Of a DNA stretch of 64,000 nt, positions 32,965 through 41,014 are shown in pieces (the stretch's first letter is position 1; the number at the start of each line of letters is the position of its first letter). Origin of the DNA: Bacillota bacterium (GTDB taxonomy: Bacteria; Bacillota; Clostridia; Oscillospirales; Ruminococcaceae). A program made the position numbers and the translations under genes. Location of the stretch: NCBI GenBank assembly GCA_023391875.1, contig JAEWAB010000004.1, positions 62,001 to 126,000 on the forward strand, written 5' to 3'. The notes under the pieces were generated by a model. It was not told the origin of the DNA and ran no database searches. It saw only the letters and a list, made by a program, of their open reading frames with translations.

Positions 32965-34293
32965 TTAGTCCTTAATGGCAAGCGCCTCGTCGATAGCCGC
33001 CTCGGCAGTAATGGAGCCGGATACGATGTTCTTCACATTGCCAAACAAGGCAGCGCGGGAATTGGGGAGAAGGCCATCCTCTGTGGCAGGGGCAATACCG
33101 CTGGCGCCCTTGGTCATTGCGATAGCAGCGACCATCAGCGCGTCCGCATCCTGCGGAGCAATGGCACCGTTCTTAAGAGCGGTAACAGAGGTTGCGCCAA
33201 ACTTCGATACAACGTCATCGAGTGTCATAGCGGTTACGAAGTCTACAGCGGCCTTCTGCTTCGCAGGGTCGTCCCAAGCCTTCTTGGTGATGTAGTAGCC
33301 CATCGAGAAGCCGCCGATGATCTCGGTTGCCTTGCGGCTGTTTGCGCCGGGAACATATGTAACGGTGAAGTTGTTGATGTCGGTGGCGTTCTGCTGGAAC
33401 CAGCCGATCTTCCACGAGCCGTCGATCGCAAACGCGGCCTTGTCGTCAGCCATCAGCTGGAAGGTCTCCGGGTCGGTTGCGGTGAGGGTATTGGCGGGGA
33501 AGTAGCCTTTTTCGAAAAGGGTCTTGATGTCGGTAAGGCCTGCAGCCCAGCCCTTACCGGCTTCATCGGTGGAAGCAGCGGGCAGAACAGCGTGGGTTGT
33601 TAAGGTGCGGTGGTTGAAAACAGAGAATTCAAACCAGTAGTGCGGAACCTCCTGCAGCGAAGCGGCGATGGGGGTGTAGCCCGCGGCCTTGATCTTTTCG
33701 CAGTCGGCAAGGAACTGATCCCAGGTGTAATCCGCACCGGGCACCGTAACACCGGCAGCTTCCAGAACCTTTTTGTTTACAAAAAGGCCTTCCCAGTAGC
33801 CGTTTACGGGAATCGCGTATTTTACATTGTCAACAGGGGAGGGAACAAGCAGTTCGTCTCTCATGTTGGAAGCGTAGTCCGGATATACCTTGCGGATCTC
33901 GTCAATGCTTACAACCTTTTTGTTTTCAATAAGCTTGTTGGCATCCACACCGGTGAAGTAGAAGAGTACGTCAGGCTCTGCGCCGGTTTCAAAGTCGGCC
34001 ATTACTCTGGCTTTCCACTCTTCATTGGAGGTACCGGAAGCATCCTGTACGGTATTGCCGGTTTTAGCCTCGTAGGCTTTAAAGGCTTCCTCATAGTTTG
34101 CACGGTTGCCGTCGTCGCCGCCGTAAGAGGTAACTACGGAGATGGTAACCGGCGCGGCGGGTGCTTCAGAAGGCGCTGCGGAAGAAGCAGGAGCGGGCTC
34201 CTCAGCGGCAGGGGGCGTTGCGGCCGACTGGCAGCCGGACATCATGGTTGCAAACAACGCAATTGCCAGAATAAATGCGAATGCTTTTTTCAT
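32965..34293 (-). CDS. Extracellular sugar-binding lipoprotein, chitobiose/GlcNAc system
   Basis: 442 aa. The signal peptide has lipobox MMSGC (Cys about residue 20), then a Pro/Ala/Ser tether. The mature fold starts ISVVTSYGGDDGNRANYEEAFKAYE and contains GGFSMGYYITKKAWDDPAKQ, typical of family 1 binding proteins. ATG 34293 has AAGGAGG 7 nt upstream. It lies between the YesM-type kinase and two permeases, in the cluster with chitobiose phosphorylase and nagAB. The likely ligand is (GlcNAc)2 or short chito-oligosaccharide, by context only. Confidence 0.9.
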   Translation of the reverse strand: MKKAFAFILAIALFATMMSGCQSAATPPAAEEPAPASSAAPSEAPAAPVTISVVTSYGGDDGNRANYEEAFKAYEAKTGNTVQDASGTSNEEWKARVMADFETGAEPDVLFYFTGVDANKLIENKKVVSIDEIRKVYPDYASNMRDELLVPSPVDNVKYAIPVNGYWEGLFVNKKVLEAAGVTVPGADYTWDQFLADCEKIKAAGYTPIAASLQEVPHYWFEFSVFNHRTLTTHAVLPAASTDEAGKGWAAGLTDIKTLFEKGYFPANTLTATDPETFQLMADDKAAFAIDGSWKIGWFQQNATDINNFTVTYVPGANSRKATEIIGGFSMGYYITKKAWDDPAKQKAAVDFVTAMTLDDVVSKFGATSVTALKNGAIAPQDADALMVAAIAMTKGASGIAPATEDGLLPNSRAALFGNVKNIVSGSITAEAAIDEALAIKD

Positions 34294-34409
34294 AATCAAA
34301 CCTCCTTGTATTTAGATGAAATACAGTTACTGGTGTGTTTCACCTTACAAAACAATAATACAAGTTTCACAAATAAAACATAATGGACAGTCTTGCCTTT
34401 TGTTGCATA

Positions 34410-36164
34410 TTATTGTTTTGATGGGTCAATTGCGATAATTATTCTGAAAACGGTATGCCCCGCTTTATTAATAATTACGGAAAGGCGGCTGTTTTCGCCA
34501 TAAATGATGCGCAGACGCTGGTGAACGTTGCGTATGCCGAGGCTGGAGGAGCTTTCGCCGGACGGCTCGTAGCTATCCGATAACAGCAGGTCGATGCGCT
34601 CTTTGTCCGCCTCGGTAAGGGTACCGGAGTTTTCCGCCTCCAGAATAAGGCTGTCGTCCTCTTTATACACACGGATGATAATCTCGCCTTTTTGCTGCGG
34701 TGCAACCCCATGCTCCACCGCGTTTTCGATAATCGGCTGCATAATAAGGCGGGGGACATACAGGTCGAGCAGCGAGGCGTCAATCTCTTTGGTTACGGTA
34801 AGTCGCTTGCCGAAGCGCACGCCGATGATATACAGGTAGGAATCGACATAGATCAGCTCTTCGGAGAGATGCACAACGGGCTTGCCCTTGCGGTCGGTAG
34901 CGGCGCCCAGCATGGAGGAGAGGGCCTCTATCATACGCGTGATCTTCACACTATGGATAAGCCGCGCCTCCCAGTTGATGATCTCCAGCGTGTTGTTTAA
35001 AAAATGCGGGTTTATCTGCGATTGCAGGGCCATAATGCGCGCGTCGCGCAGCGCAAGCTCCTCTTTATAAATGCGGTTAAACTGATACTGCAGCTTGTAC
35101 GACATGCTGTTAAACGCCTCGGTAAGGTACGAAAACTCGGCGTTGTAAAGGCGCTCGTCTACCGTGATGCCGTAGTTCTCGCGCTCGATCTCCTTTGCCG
35201 CGGCAATCAGCCGGTTGATGGGGTGGGTGACGTTGCGGGAGAAGAAGTAGACGACGATTGCCAGAAAGGGCAAAACCGACAGCACCAGCCAAACCAGTAT
35301 CTTCTGGAAGTGTTTCATCTCCTCCATGAGCACCGAGTTGTCGATTGAGATAAGGTAGGATAATTGCGCGGTCTGTGTGAGCTTGCTGCCGTACAGGTAG
35401 GAGCCGCCCGCTGTGCTGCGGAAGGTTTGGCCGTTGGGCGGAAAGGTGATGTTGAGGGCGTCCGGGCTTAGCAGCTCGCCGTCCAGAATGACGGGGGTGC
35501 TGTTAAGCCACACCGTTGCGGCGTTTTCCCACGCGATGCTGTGCATACCCGCAAAGATATTGTCGAGGTTTAACTGCATCACCAAAACCCCGTAAGGCTT
35601 AAAGTCGGAGTTGATCAGGTTGCGCACCAGATAAACCCTGCCCTGTACATTGACAAAGGCGACACCGGTGCCTAGGGTCTCGGACGCGCGTTTGGCCACC
35701 TCGTGCGCCTGCTGCCGGTAGTCGCGCACGCTGTTGTAGGTGGAGTTGTTGATCTCGTTGTATGTATAATAGATATTGTCGGGGTTGCTTAAAAAGAACA
35801 GCCCGCAAAACAGCAGCTTTTCGTCGTACTTGTATTGCTCCGACAAAAAGGTGAATACGCTCTCGTAGAGTCTCAGCTCGTCGCGTGTTTTTAAGTATTG
35901 CGTATAGGCGTCTTTGATGGTGTTGTTGTACGAGGCATAGCGCGAGGTGGAGACGACAAGGTCAATCTGCCCCGAGGCAAGGCGGGCGGCGTTTTCGCCC
36001 GAAAGGGTGATGGTCTCGCTGACCTGCTGGTTGATGTTGTTGGTAATGTAAGAGCTCATCGCGCCGCCAACAATGGCGATGGGCAGTATCCAGCAGGCCA
36101 CGATAATAACGATCAGCCACCATCTTAACGATATTTTTGTATGCTCATGTTTTTGATATGTCAT
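34410..36164 (-). CDS. YesM-type sensor histidine kinase
   Basis: 584 aa. Two membrane helices (about residues 15-35 and 285-310) flank a 250-residue outer sensor domain. A HAMP segment follows (HPINRLIAAAKEIERENYG), then the His_kinase domain with phospho-acceptor in QINPHFLNNTLEIINWEA, and an ATPase domain with PRLIMQPIIENAVEHG and GIRNVHQRL. This is the two-component class that pairs with AraC-type regulators such as the one at 30186. It heads the operon, so the transporter is probably made in response to an extracellular sugar, perhaps presented by the binding protein. Confidence 0.94.
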   Translation of the reverse strand: MTYQKHEHTKISLRWWLIVIIVACWILPIAIVGGAMSSYITNNINQQVSETITLSGENAARLASGQIDLVVSTSRYASYNNTIKDAYTQYLKTRDELRLYESVFTFLSEQYKYDEKLLFCGLFFLSNPDNIYYTYNEINNSTYNSVRDYRQQAHEVAKRASETLGTGVAFVNVQGRVYLVRNLINSDFKPYGVLVMQLNLDNIFAGMHSIAWENAATVWLNSTPVILDGELLSPDALNITFPPNGQTFRSTAGGSYLYGSKLTQTAQLSYLISIDNSVLMEEMKHFQKILVWLVLSVLPFLAIVVYFFSRNVTHPINRLIAAAKEIERENYGITVDERLYNAEFSYLTEAFNSMSYKLQYQFNRIYKEELALRDARIMALQSQINPHFLNNTLEIINWEARLIHSVKITRMIEALSSMLGAATDRKGKPVVHLSEELIYVDSYLYIIGVRFGKRLTVTKEIDASLLDLYVPRLIMQPIIENAVEHGVAPQQKGEIIIRVYKEDDSLILEAENSGTLTEADKERIDLLLSDSYEPSGESSSSLGIRNVHQRLRIIYGENSRLSVIINKAGHTVFRIIIAIDPSKQ

Positions 36165-36219
36165 CGTCAGGCCATCTCCTGTGTATTAATAAAGGAAACG
36201 CGTGGCAAAATAAACAAAA

Positions 36220-36248
36220 TATGATACAAACAGAGCAATCTTTTAGCA
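36220..36248 (-). promoter_or_regulatory. Promoter of kinase-transporter operon
   Basis: Minus strand: -35 TTGCTA (36248-36243), 17-nt spacer, -10 TATCAT (36225-36220), about 55 nt before the kinase start. Confidence 0.5.
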
Positions 36249-36326
36249 AGTATTACTTTCTTTAGCATACCTCGATAGATGACCTTGCGCAAGGGTTTTC
36301 TTCATATTATCCAGTGCCATGATAAA

Positions 36327-36367
36327 ATTTCACAGGGGCGGCTGTGTGTGCGCCGCCCCTGTGAAAT
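36327..36367 (-). terminator. Rho-independent terminator after mutase gene
   Basis: Perfect 16-bp stem (36327-36342 with 36352-36367); on the minus strand followed by TTTTATC. It lies 10 nt past the mutase stop and separates the phosphorylase-mutase transcript from the kinase operon. Confidence 0.8.
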
Positions 36368-36376
36368 GAAGGAGTA

Positions 36377-37789
36377 TCATACATTCAGAAATTTTGAGAG
36401 GGTTTCACTCACCCTGCGCGCCTCATCGAGCGTGGGCATCTCGCAGAAGATGCGCAGCAGCGGCTCGGTACCCGAGAAACGGGCGATAATCCAGCCCGCG
36501 TTTTTAAAGTAGACCTTGCAGCCGTCTAGGTAAGAAATCTTTTCAATCTCATAGTCAAACTCGGGCAAGAGCTTATCCGAGAACAGAATCCCCATGATGC
36601 GCTCTTTATCCGCCAGAGAGAAGCGGTAATCCGATTCCACCATTTCGCAGGTGCCGTATCTTTGGGTGATCTCGTCATAAAGCTGCGAGAGGCTTAGCCC
36701 GGTTGCGGCCATCATCTCCACCAGCAGCGCGGCGGCATAGATGCCGTCCTTGCCAAGGATATGCCCGCGCACTGTAAGCCCGCCCGAGGACTCCCCGCCG
36801 ATGATGGCGTTGGTCTCGGCCATTTTGGCGGAGATATACTTAAACCCGACGGGCACCTCATAACACACCTCGCCGAAGTCCTCCGCAATGCGGTCTATCA
36901 GATGGGTGGTGGCGATGTTGCGCACCGCGCAGCCGCGCCAGCCCTTAAACTTCAGCAGGTAGTAGTAAAGCAGCACCAGAATGGTATTGGGGTGCAAGAA
37001 CCTTGCCTTGTCGTCGATTACACCCAGCCGGTCGGCGTCGCCGTCGGTCGCGATGCCGATGTCGCACCCTTTTTCCTCAACGTAGGTCATAAGGCCCGCC
37101 AGTGTTTTGTGGTTGGGAGCAGGCAATCTTCCGCCAAACAGCGCGTCGTGCCGTTCGTGGATGACCTCCACATCACAGCGCGCGGTGAGCAGGATGGTTT
37201 GCAGCGCCGTTTTGCTGACACCGTACATGGGGTCCAGCACAACCTTCAGCCTGCGGGCGCGGATGATATCCATATCGATCAAGTTGATAATACTGTCGAT
37301 GTAGTCGTTCATCGGGTCGATCAGTTCAATCAGCCCGGTACGGATCCCCTCCTCAAACGGGACATCCTTGATATCGTCGGGGGTAAGGGACACAATATAC
37401 TGCTCAAGCTCCGCCGTCAGCGCCTCATCGGCGTCGCGGCCACCCTTCATAAACACCTTAATGCCGTTGTATATGGCGGGGTTGTGGCTGGCGGTAACCG
37501 CCATGCCGTAGGGCAGGTCAAGCTGCATGACCGAAAACATCACGAGCGGCGTGGGGGCCTGCCGGTTGATGAGCCGACATAGAATACCCTGCCCCGCCAT
37601 GACCTCCGAGGCCCATTTTGCCGCCTCCTCCGAGAGAAAGCGCCGGTCGTAGCCCACGATAAACCCGTGCTCCGTCACACCGTCATGCTGCATCTTTTTG
37701 GCGATGGCGGTGGTTAGCTGGCGGACGTTCTCCTTGGTAAATTCGTCGCCGATAACGGCCCGCCAGCCGCCTGTTCCAAACTCAATCAT
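36377..37789 (-). CDS. Phosphohexomutase (alpha-D-phosphohexomutase family), probable GlcNAc-1-P/GlcNAc-6-P mutase
   Basis: 470 aa four-domain mutase. Phosphoserine loop TASHNPAIYNGIK (about residue 101), Mg2+ loop DGDADRLGV, sugar-binding loop GGESSGGLTVRG and phosphate loop RFSGTEPLLRIF are all present, so it should be active. It isomerises sugar-1-phosphate to sugar-6-phosphate. It lies 65 nt downstream of chitobiose phosphorylase, whose product is GlcNAc-1-P, so a phosphoacetylglucosamine mutase role is inferred. Glucose or mannose activity is also possible in this family. The GGES loop (Glu-Ser) leans to the glucose/GlcNAc type. Confidence 0.88.
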   Translation of the reverse strand: MIEFGTGGWRAVIGDEFTKENVRQLTTAIAKKMQHDGVTEHGFIVGYDRRFLSEEAAKWASEVMAGQGILCRLINRQAPTPLVMFSVMQLDLPYGMAVTASHNPAIYNGIKVFMKGGRDADEALTAELEQYIVSLTPDDIKDVPFEEGIRTGLIELIDPMNDYIDSIINLIDMDIIRARRLKVVLDPMYGVSKTALQTILLTARCDVEVIHERHDALFGGRLPAPNHKTLAGLMTYVEEKGCDIGIATDGDADRLGVIDDKARFLHPNTILVLLYYYLLKFKGWRGCAVRNIATTHLIDRIAEDFGEVCYEVPVGFKYISAKMAETNAIIGGESSGGLTVRGHILGKDGIYAAALLVEMMAATGLSLSQLYDEITQRYGTCEMVESDYRFSLADKERIMGILFSDKLLPEFDYEIEKISYLDGCKVYFKNAGWIIARFSGTEPLLRIFCEMPTLDEARRVSETLSKFLNV

Positions 37790-37854
37790 CTTTAATCACC
37801 ATGCTTTTCTCCGTACATAGAATCCACCGTTCGTACGGTAAACGGAGCGCCGCA

Positions 37855-40266
37855 CTATCCCATTACGACGCGAACCTTGTTTACTATTCGGTCTTTTTGC
37901 TGCGGGATGACACCGATGCCTGGAGTACCGGCTAATTCATCCCCGTTTAAAAACACCTGTTTTACACCCTTGCTTACGCCGCTTGGGTTTTCCACGTGAA
38001 TCTCGTAAGTGGCCCCGCGCCAGATACGCGTTACATCGAATTCCTTCCACTCTGCGGGGATGCACGGGTCGATAATCAGCGTATCGTAGTCGGGACGTAC
38101 GCCCAGCAGGTAACGGGTGGCGGCAAAGTAGGCCCAGCCGCCCGAGCCTGTCATAAACGGATGCCTTGCCCGCCCGAATGCCGTATGGTCTCTGCCCATG
38201 ACGAATTGGCAGTAGGAGTACGGCTCCGCTTCGCGTACCTCAATCAGGTCGTTCTGGTTTTCGGGCAGCAGGGCGTTATAGAACTTCATTGCCCTCTCCC
38301 CGCGCCCAAGTATCGCTTCGGCGCACCACGCCCAGGGGTTGGGGTGGCTGAAGATGGCGCCGTTTTCCTTTACGCCGGGGTAAACGCGCGTCACAAAGCC
38401 GATTTCATCGTCGCACTCGGTATAGGAGGGGGCATTGAGCATAAGGCCGTAGGGGGTATAGAGGTACTCGTCTACCGCGTCCATCGCCGAGATGCCGCGC
38501 TCGCGGTCTGCCAGGCCGGAGAACACCGCCCAGGTGTTGGATTCCATGTGTACGCGGCCTTCCTTATCCTGCCGCGTACCGATTCTTCTGCCGCTGGCCG
38601 TAATGCCGCGTATGTACCATTTGCCATCCCACAGGTTGTCTTCACAGGCCTTCTTCACCTTGGCAAGCATGGCCTCATATTTAGGCAGCGCCTCGGTTCT
38701 GCCCGTATAACGCGCGAGCGACAAAAAGTGGGTGAGCGCCCAGTAGTGCAGAAAAGACACCATGGCGCTTTCGCCGCCGCCGAGGTTTAAGCAATCGTTC
38801 CAGTCGGCGCGAAGCCCCTTGCAGATGCCCGTCGCGCCCACCTCGCGGTCGGAGAAATCGAGAATCCGAAGAATATGCTCAAAAACGGTGTCCTCACCGC
38901 CGTCGGCGTAGGTAACGGTTTCGTCCAGCAGCGAAAGCTCGCCGGTTTCTTTGATATACTCGCAGATGGAAGTAACCAGCCAAAGTGCGTCGTCCGAGCA
39001 GGCGTCCTTGATGCCATGCACCATCTCAGCACGGCTGGGGGTGGGAATCAAGGTGGGGGACTTAAAGCCCTGCTGTTTGCCCTGAAGGGTGGGGTCGAAC
39101 CACTCGGGCTGGAACAGGTGCAGGCCATAGCCCTGTGAGGTAAGCCCGCGCAGCAGCTCGATAATGCGCTGGCGGCATTTTTGGGGGTTGGAATGGGGAA
39201 CCGTCATGGCATCCTGCGCCGTATCGCGGTACCCCAGCCCTGTTCTGCCGCCCACCTCGATAAACGAGGCAAAGCGCGAGAATAGTATATTGATCTCCGC
39301 CTGATACAGGTTCCAGATATTTAAGGAGGTGTTCATCCCCTCGTTGGGCGTTTTCACCTGAAGCTGCGCAAGCTTTACGTCCCAAAAACGGGCAAGCGCC
39401 GCAAAGGCTTCGTCTACCTGTGCAAGGTTTGAATACTTCTTTTTAAGGCTCCTGCCTTGCTCGCGGCGCCCCTCGCCCAGCATAAACACAAGGCGTGTTT
39501 CCTCGCCGGGTTCTAAGATGAGCTTCTTTTGTAAAGCCGCACAGTGGTTGCCCGTTTTTTCGTAGCTGCCGGAGCAGATACCGCATTCTACCGCCAGGGG
39601 GTTGCGCTCGTCGCGGTAGGGGCCTAAAAAGCCCGAGCGCAGGCAGTCAAAGCCGTCCGGCTCAAAGCTTGCGGCAAACCACTGGTAGCCAAACTCCTCA
39701 TAAAAAAGGTCGTATTCGATGATACCGTCTTTATAATCCGAGCCGGAGGCATACAGACTCATCTGAAAGTTCTGATTATCCATATCAATGTGGTGGAAGG
39801 AAAACTCCAGATAGGAATATACACTCAGGTGGCGGGGGCGGCCGGTGTTGTTTGCAATGGAGACGTCCCACAGCTCCACCGCGTCGTTTAGGGGGATAAA
39901 AACAGTCTGCTTAGCCGCAAGGCCGTTGTAGTCGCAGCTGTATTTGGAGTAGGATAGCCCGTGACGGCATTCGTATGTAGCCTCGGTAAGCGGCTTGCCC
40001 ACCGGAAGCCAGGAGATGCTCCAGTACTCGCCCGTATCGTCGTCGCGCAGATAAACATAGTGCCCCGGCCCGTCGACGGGGGCATTGGGGCGGAAGCGGG
40101 AGATACGGTGGTATTGGGGTGACTTGTAGAACACATAGCCCGCGGCTGTTTGATTGAGTACGGCGCACATGTCGTTTACCCCGATGTAGTTCGTCCATGG
40201 CACCGGCGTGTTTACCTTGTTGATAACATACTCCCTGTTTGCGTTGTCAAAATAGCCGTAATTCAT
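37855..40266 (-). CDS. chbP: N,N'-diacetylchitobiose phosphorylase (GH94)
   Basis: 803 aa, no signal peptide. Phosphorolyses (GlcNAc)2 to GlcNAc-1-phosphate and GlcNAc. The whole length follows the Vibrio chitobiose phosphorylase pattern as I recall it: start MNYGYFDNANREYVI, PAPWTNYIG-like PVPWTNYIG, GHYVYLRDDDTGEYWSISW, RFASFIEVGGRTGLGYRDTAQDA, general acid Asp491 in RADWNDCLNLGGGES, GVKENGAIFSHPNPWAW, and the end PSGVSKGVKQVFLNG. Cellobiose phosphorylase is the alternative in GH94, but the amino-sugar neighbours (nagA, nagB, ROK kinase, mutase) favour chitobiose. The first gene of a two-gene operon with the mutase. Confidence 0.9.
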   Translation of the reverse strand: MNYGYFDNANREYVINKVNTPVPWTNYIGVNDMCAVLNQTAAGYVFYKSPQYHRISRFRPNAPVDGPGHYVYLRDDDTGEYWSISWLPVGKPLTEATYECRHGLSYSKYSCDYNGLAAKQTVFIPLNDAVELWDVSIANNTGRPRHLSVYSYLEFSFHHIDMDNQNFQMSLYASGSDYKDGIIEYDLFYEEFGYQWFAASFEPDGFDCLRSGFLGPYRDERNPLAVECGICSGSYEKTGNHCAALQKKLILEPGEETRLVFMLGEGRREQGRSLKKKYSNLAQVDEAFAALARFWDVKLAQLQVKTPNEGMNTSLNIWNLYQAEINILFSRFASFIEVGGRTGLGYRDTAQDAMTVPHSNPQKCRQRIIELLRGLTSQGYGLHLFQPEWFDPTLQGKQQGFKSPTLIPTPSRAEMVHGIKDACSDDALWLVTSICEYIKETGELSLLDETVTYADGGEDTVFEHILRILDFSDREVGATGICKGLRADWNDCLNLGGGESAMVSFLHYWALTHFLSLARYTGRTEALPKYEAMLAKVKKACEDNLWDGKWYIRGITASGRRIGTRQDKEGRVHMESNTWAVFSGLADRERGISAMDAVDEYLYTPYGLMLNAPSYTECDDEIGFVTRVYPGVKENGAIFSHPNPWAWCAEAILGRGERAMKFYNALLPENQNDLIEVREAEPYSYCQFVMGRDHTAFGRARHPFMTGSGGWAYFAATRYLLGVRPDYDTLIIDPCIPAEWKEFDVTRIWRGATYEIHVENPSGVSKGVKQVFLNGDELAGTPGIGVIPQQKDRIVNKVRVVMG

Positions 40267-40634
40267 CCGTTTGTTACCCCTTTGGCTTATATTCTGCTTA
40301 AATTATAATGCAGCGCAAAAAACGAATGAATGGACAATGTTGTTCTTATTTATATAATCTTGTGTACCTGTTGTTTTGCACGAAAAAGAGGTATGCCATA
40401 GTCAATGAATACCACGACATGCGTAACGTGGTAATAATAAGAGCCTGTATATCAAGTTTATTTCATTAACGTTACAAATATCGATACATACACGGTTCCT
40501 GTGAAGTTTACCTTTTAGTGGCCATTTACCTTAACGAACCATCTTTGTGATTTATGCATTGCGGCGCCTTGCTCCTGCATATTATTAAGTCAGGCGTCAA
40601 TAATTGAGGCATGAAAACAATAGGAGGGGTTTAT
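40267..40634. other. Divergent intergenic region
   Basis: 368 nt between chitobiose phosphorylase and a small plus-strand gene. It has a TATAAT box for the minus strand (40302-40307) and a small 7-bp hairpin TACCACG/CGTGGTA (40410-40433). Nothing else recognisable. Confidence 0.5.
40302..40330 (-). promoter_or_regulatory. Candidate promoter of chitobiose phosphorylase
   Basis: Minus strand: consensus -10 TATAAT (40307-40302), weak -35 TTCATT (40330-40325) at 17 nt. Confidence 0.4.
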
Positions 40635-40853
40635 ATGCCGCGAGGAATCAAAAGAACACCAAAGAGTATCGACGATCAAATTGCCGAGATTCAGCAGAAG
40701 ATTCAAAACTACCAAACAAAGATTACAGAGCTGAATGCACAGCAAAAATCACTGTTAGCGTCTAAGGAAAAGGCAGAGATGGATGAACTGTATCAGTTCG
40801 TCAAGAAAACGGGCAAAACCCCTTCGGAGCTATTATCGATCTTTACACAATAA
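40635..40853 (+). CDS. Small coiled-coil protein of unknown function
   Basis: 72 aa. Starts MPRGIKRTPKSIDDQ, then a strongly helical, heptad-like segment (about residues 15-50: IAEIQQKIQNYQTKITELNAQQK) and a C-terminal KKTGKTPSELLSIF. GGAGGGG lies 5 nt before the ATG and a good terminator follows directly, so it is a real single-gene unit. Similar short basic coiled-coil proteins are common in Clostridia, often on mobile elements, but I cannot name a function. Confidence 0.7.
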   Translation: MPRGIKRTPKSIDDQIAEIQQKIQNYQTKITELNAQQKSLLASKEKAEMDELYQFVKKTGKTPSELLSIFTQ

Positions 40854-40858
40854 AACGT

Positions 40859-40897
40859 GGCCACACTATTTTCTAAGGATAGTGTGGCCGTATTTTA
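40859..40897 (+). terminator. Rho-independent terminator of small gene
   Basis: 11-bp stem GGCCACACTAT/ATAGTGTGGCC, nine-base loop, followed by GTATTTTATG, 6 nt past the stop. Confidence 0.75.
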
Positions 40898-40930
40898 TGA
40901 TAGTCTCGATGAGTTATCAGTTCCACATTA

Positions 40931-40974
40931 AAGCACAAGCGTCCGGTCATGATTCGTGCCGGACGCTTGTGCTT
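40931..40974 (-). terminator. Terminator of ABC exporter operon
   Basis: Perfect 16-bp stem (40931-40946 with 40959-40974), 12-nt loop; on the minus strand followed by TAATG after a TT end. It lies 40 nt past the permease stop. Confidence 0.65.
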
Positions 40975-41014
40975 ATAGAATCTCTATTAATAACTCGACA
41001 GGTTATATGGCTAT

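Noticed and set aside
36761..37582. 273-codon plus-strand frame
   Set aside because: Antisense of the mutase gene, all of whose active-site loops are intact.
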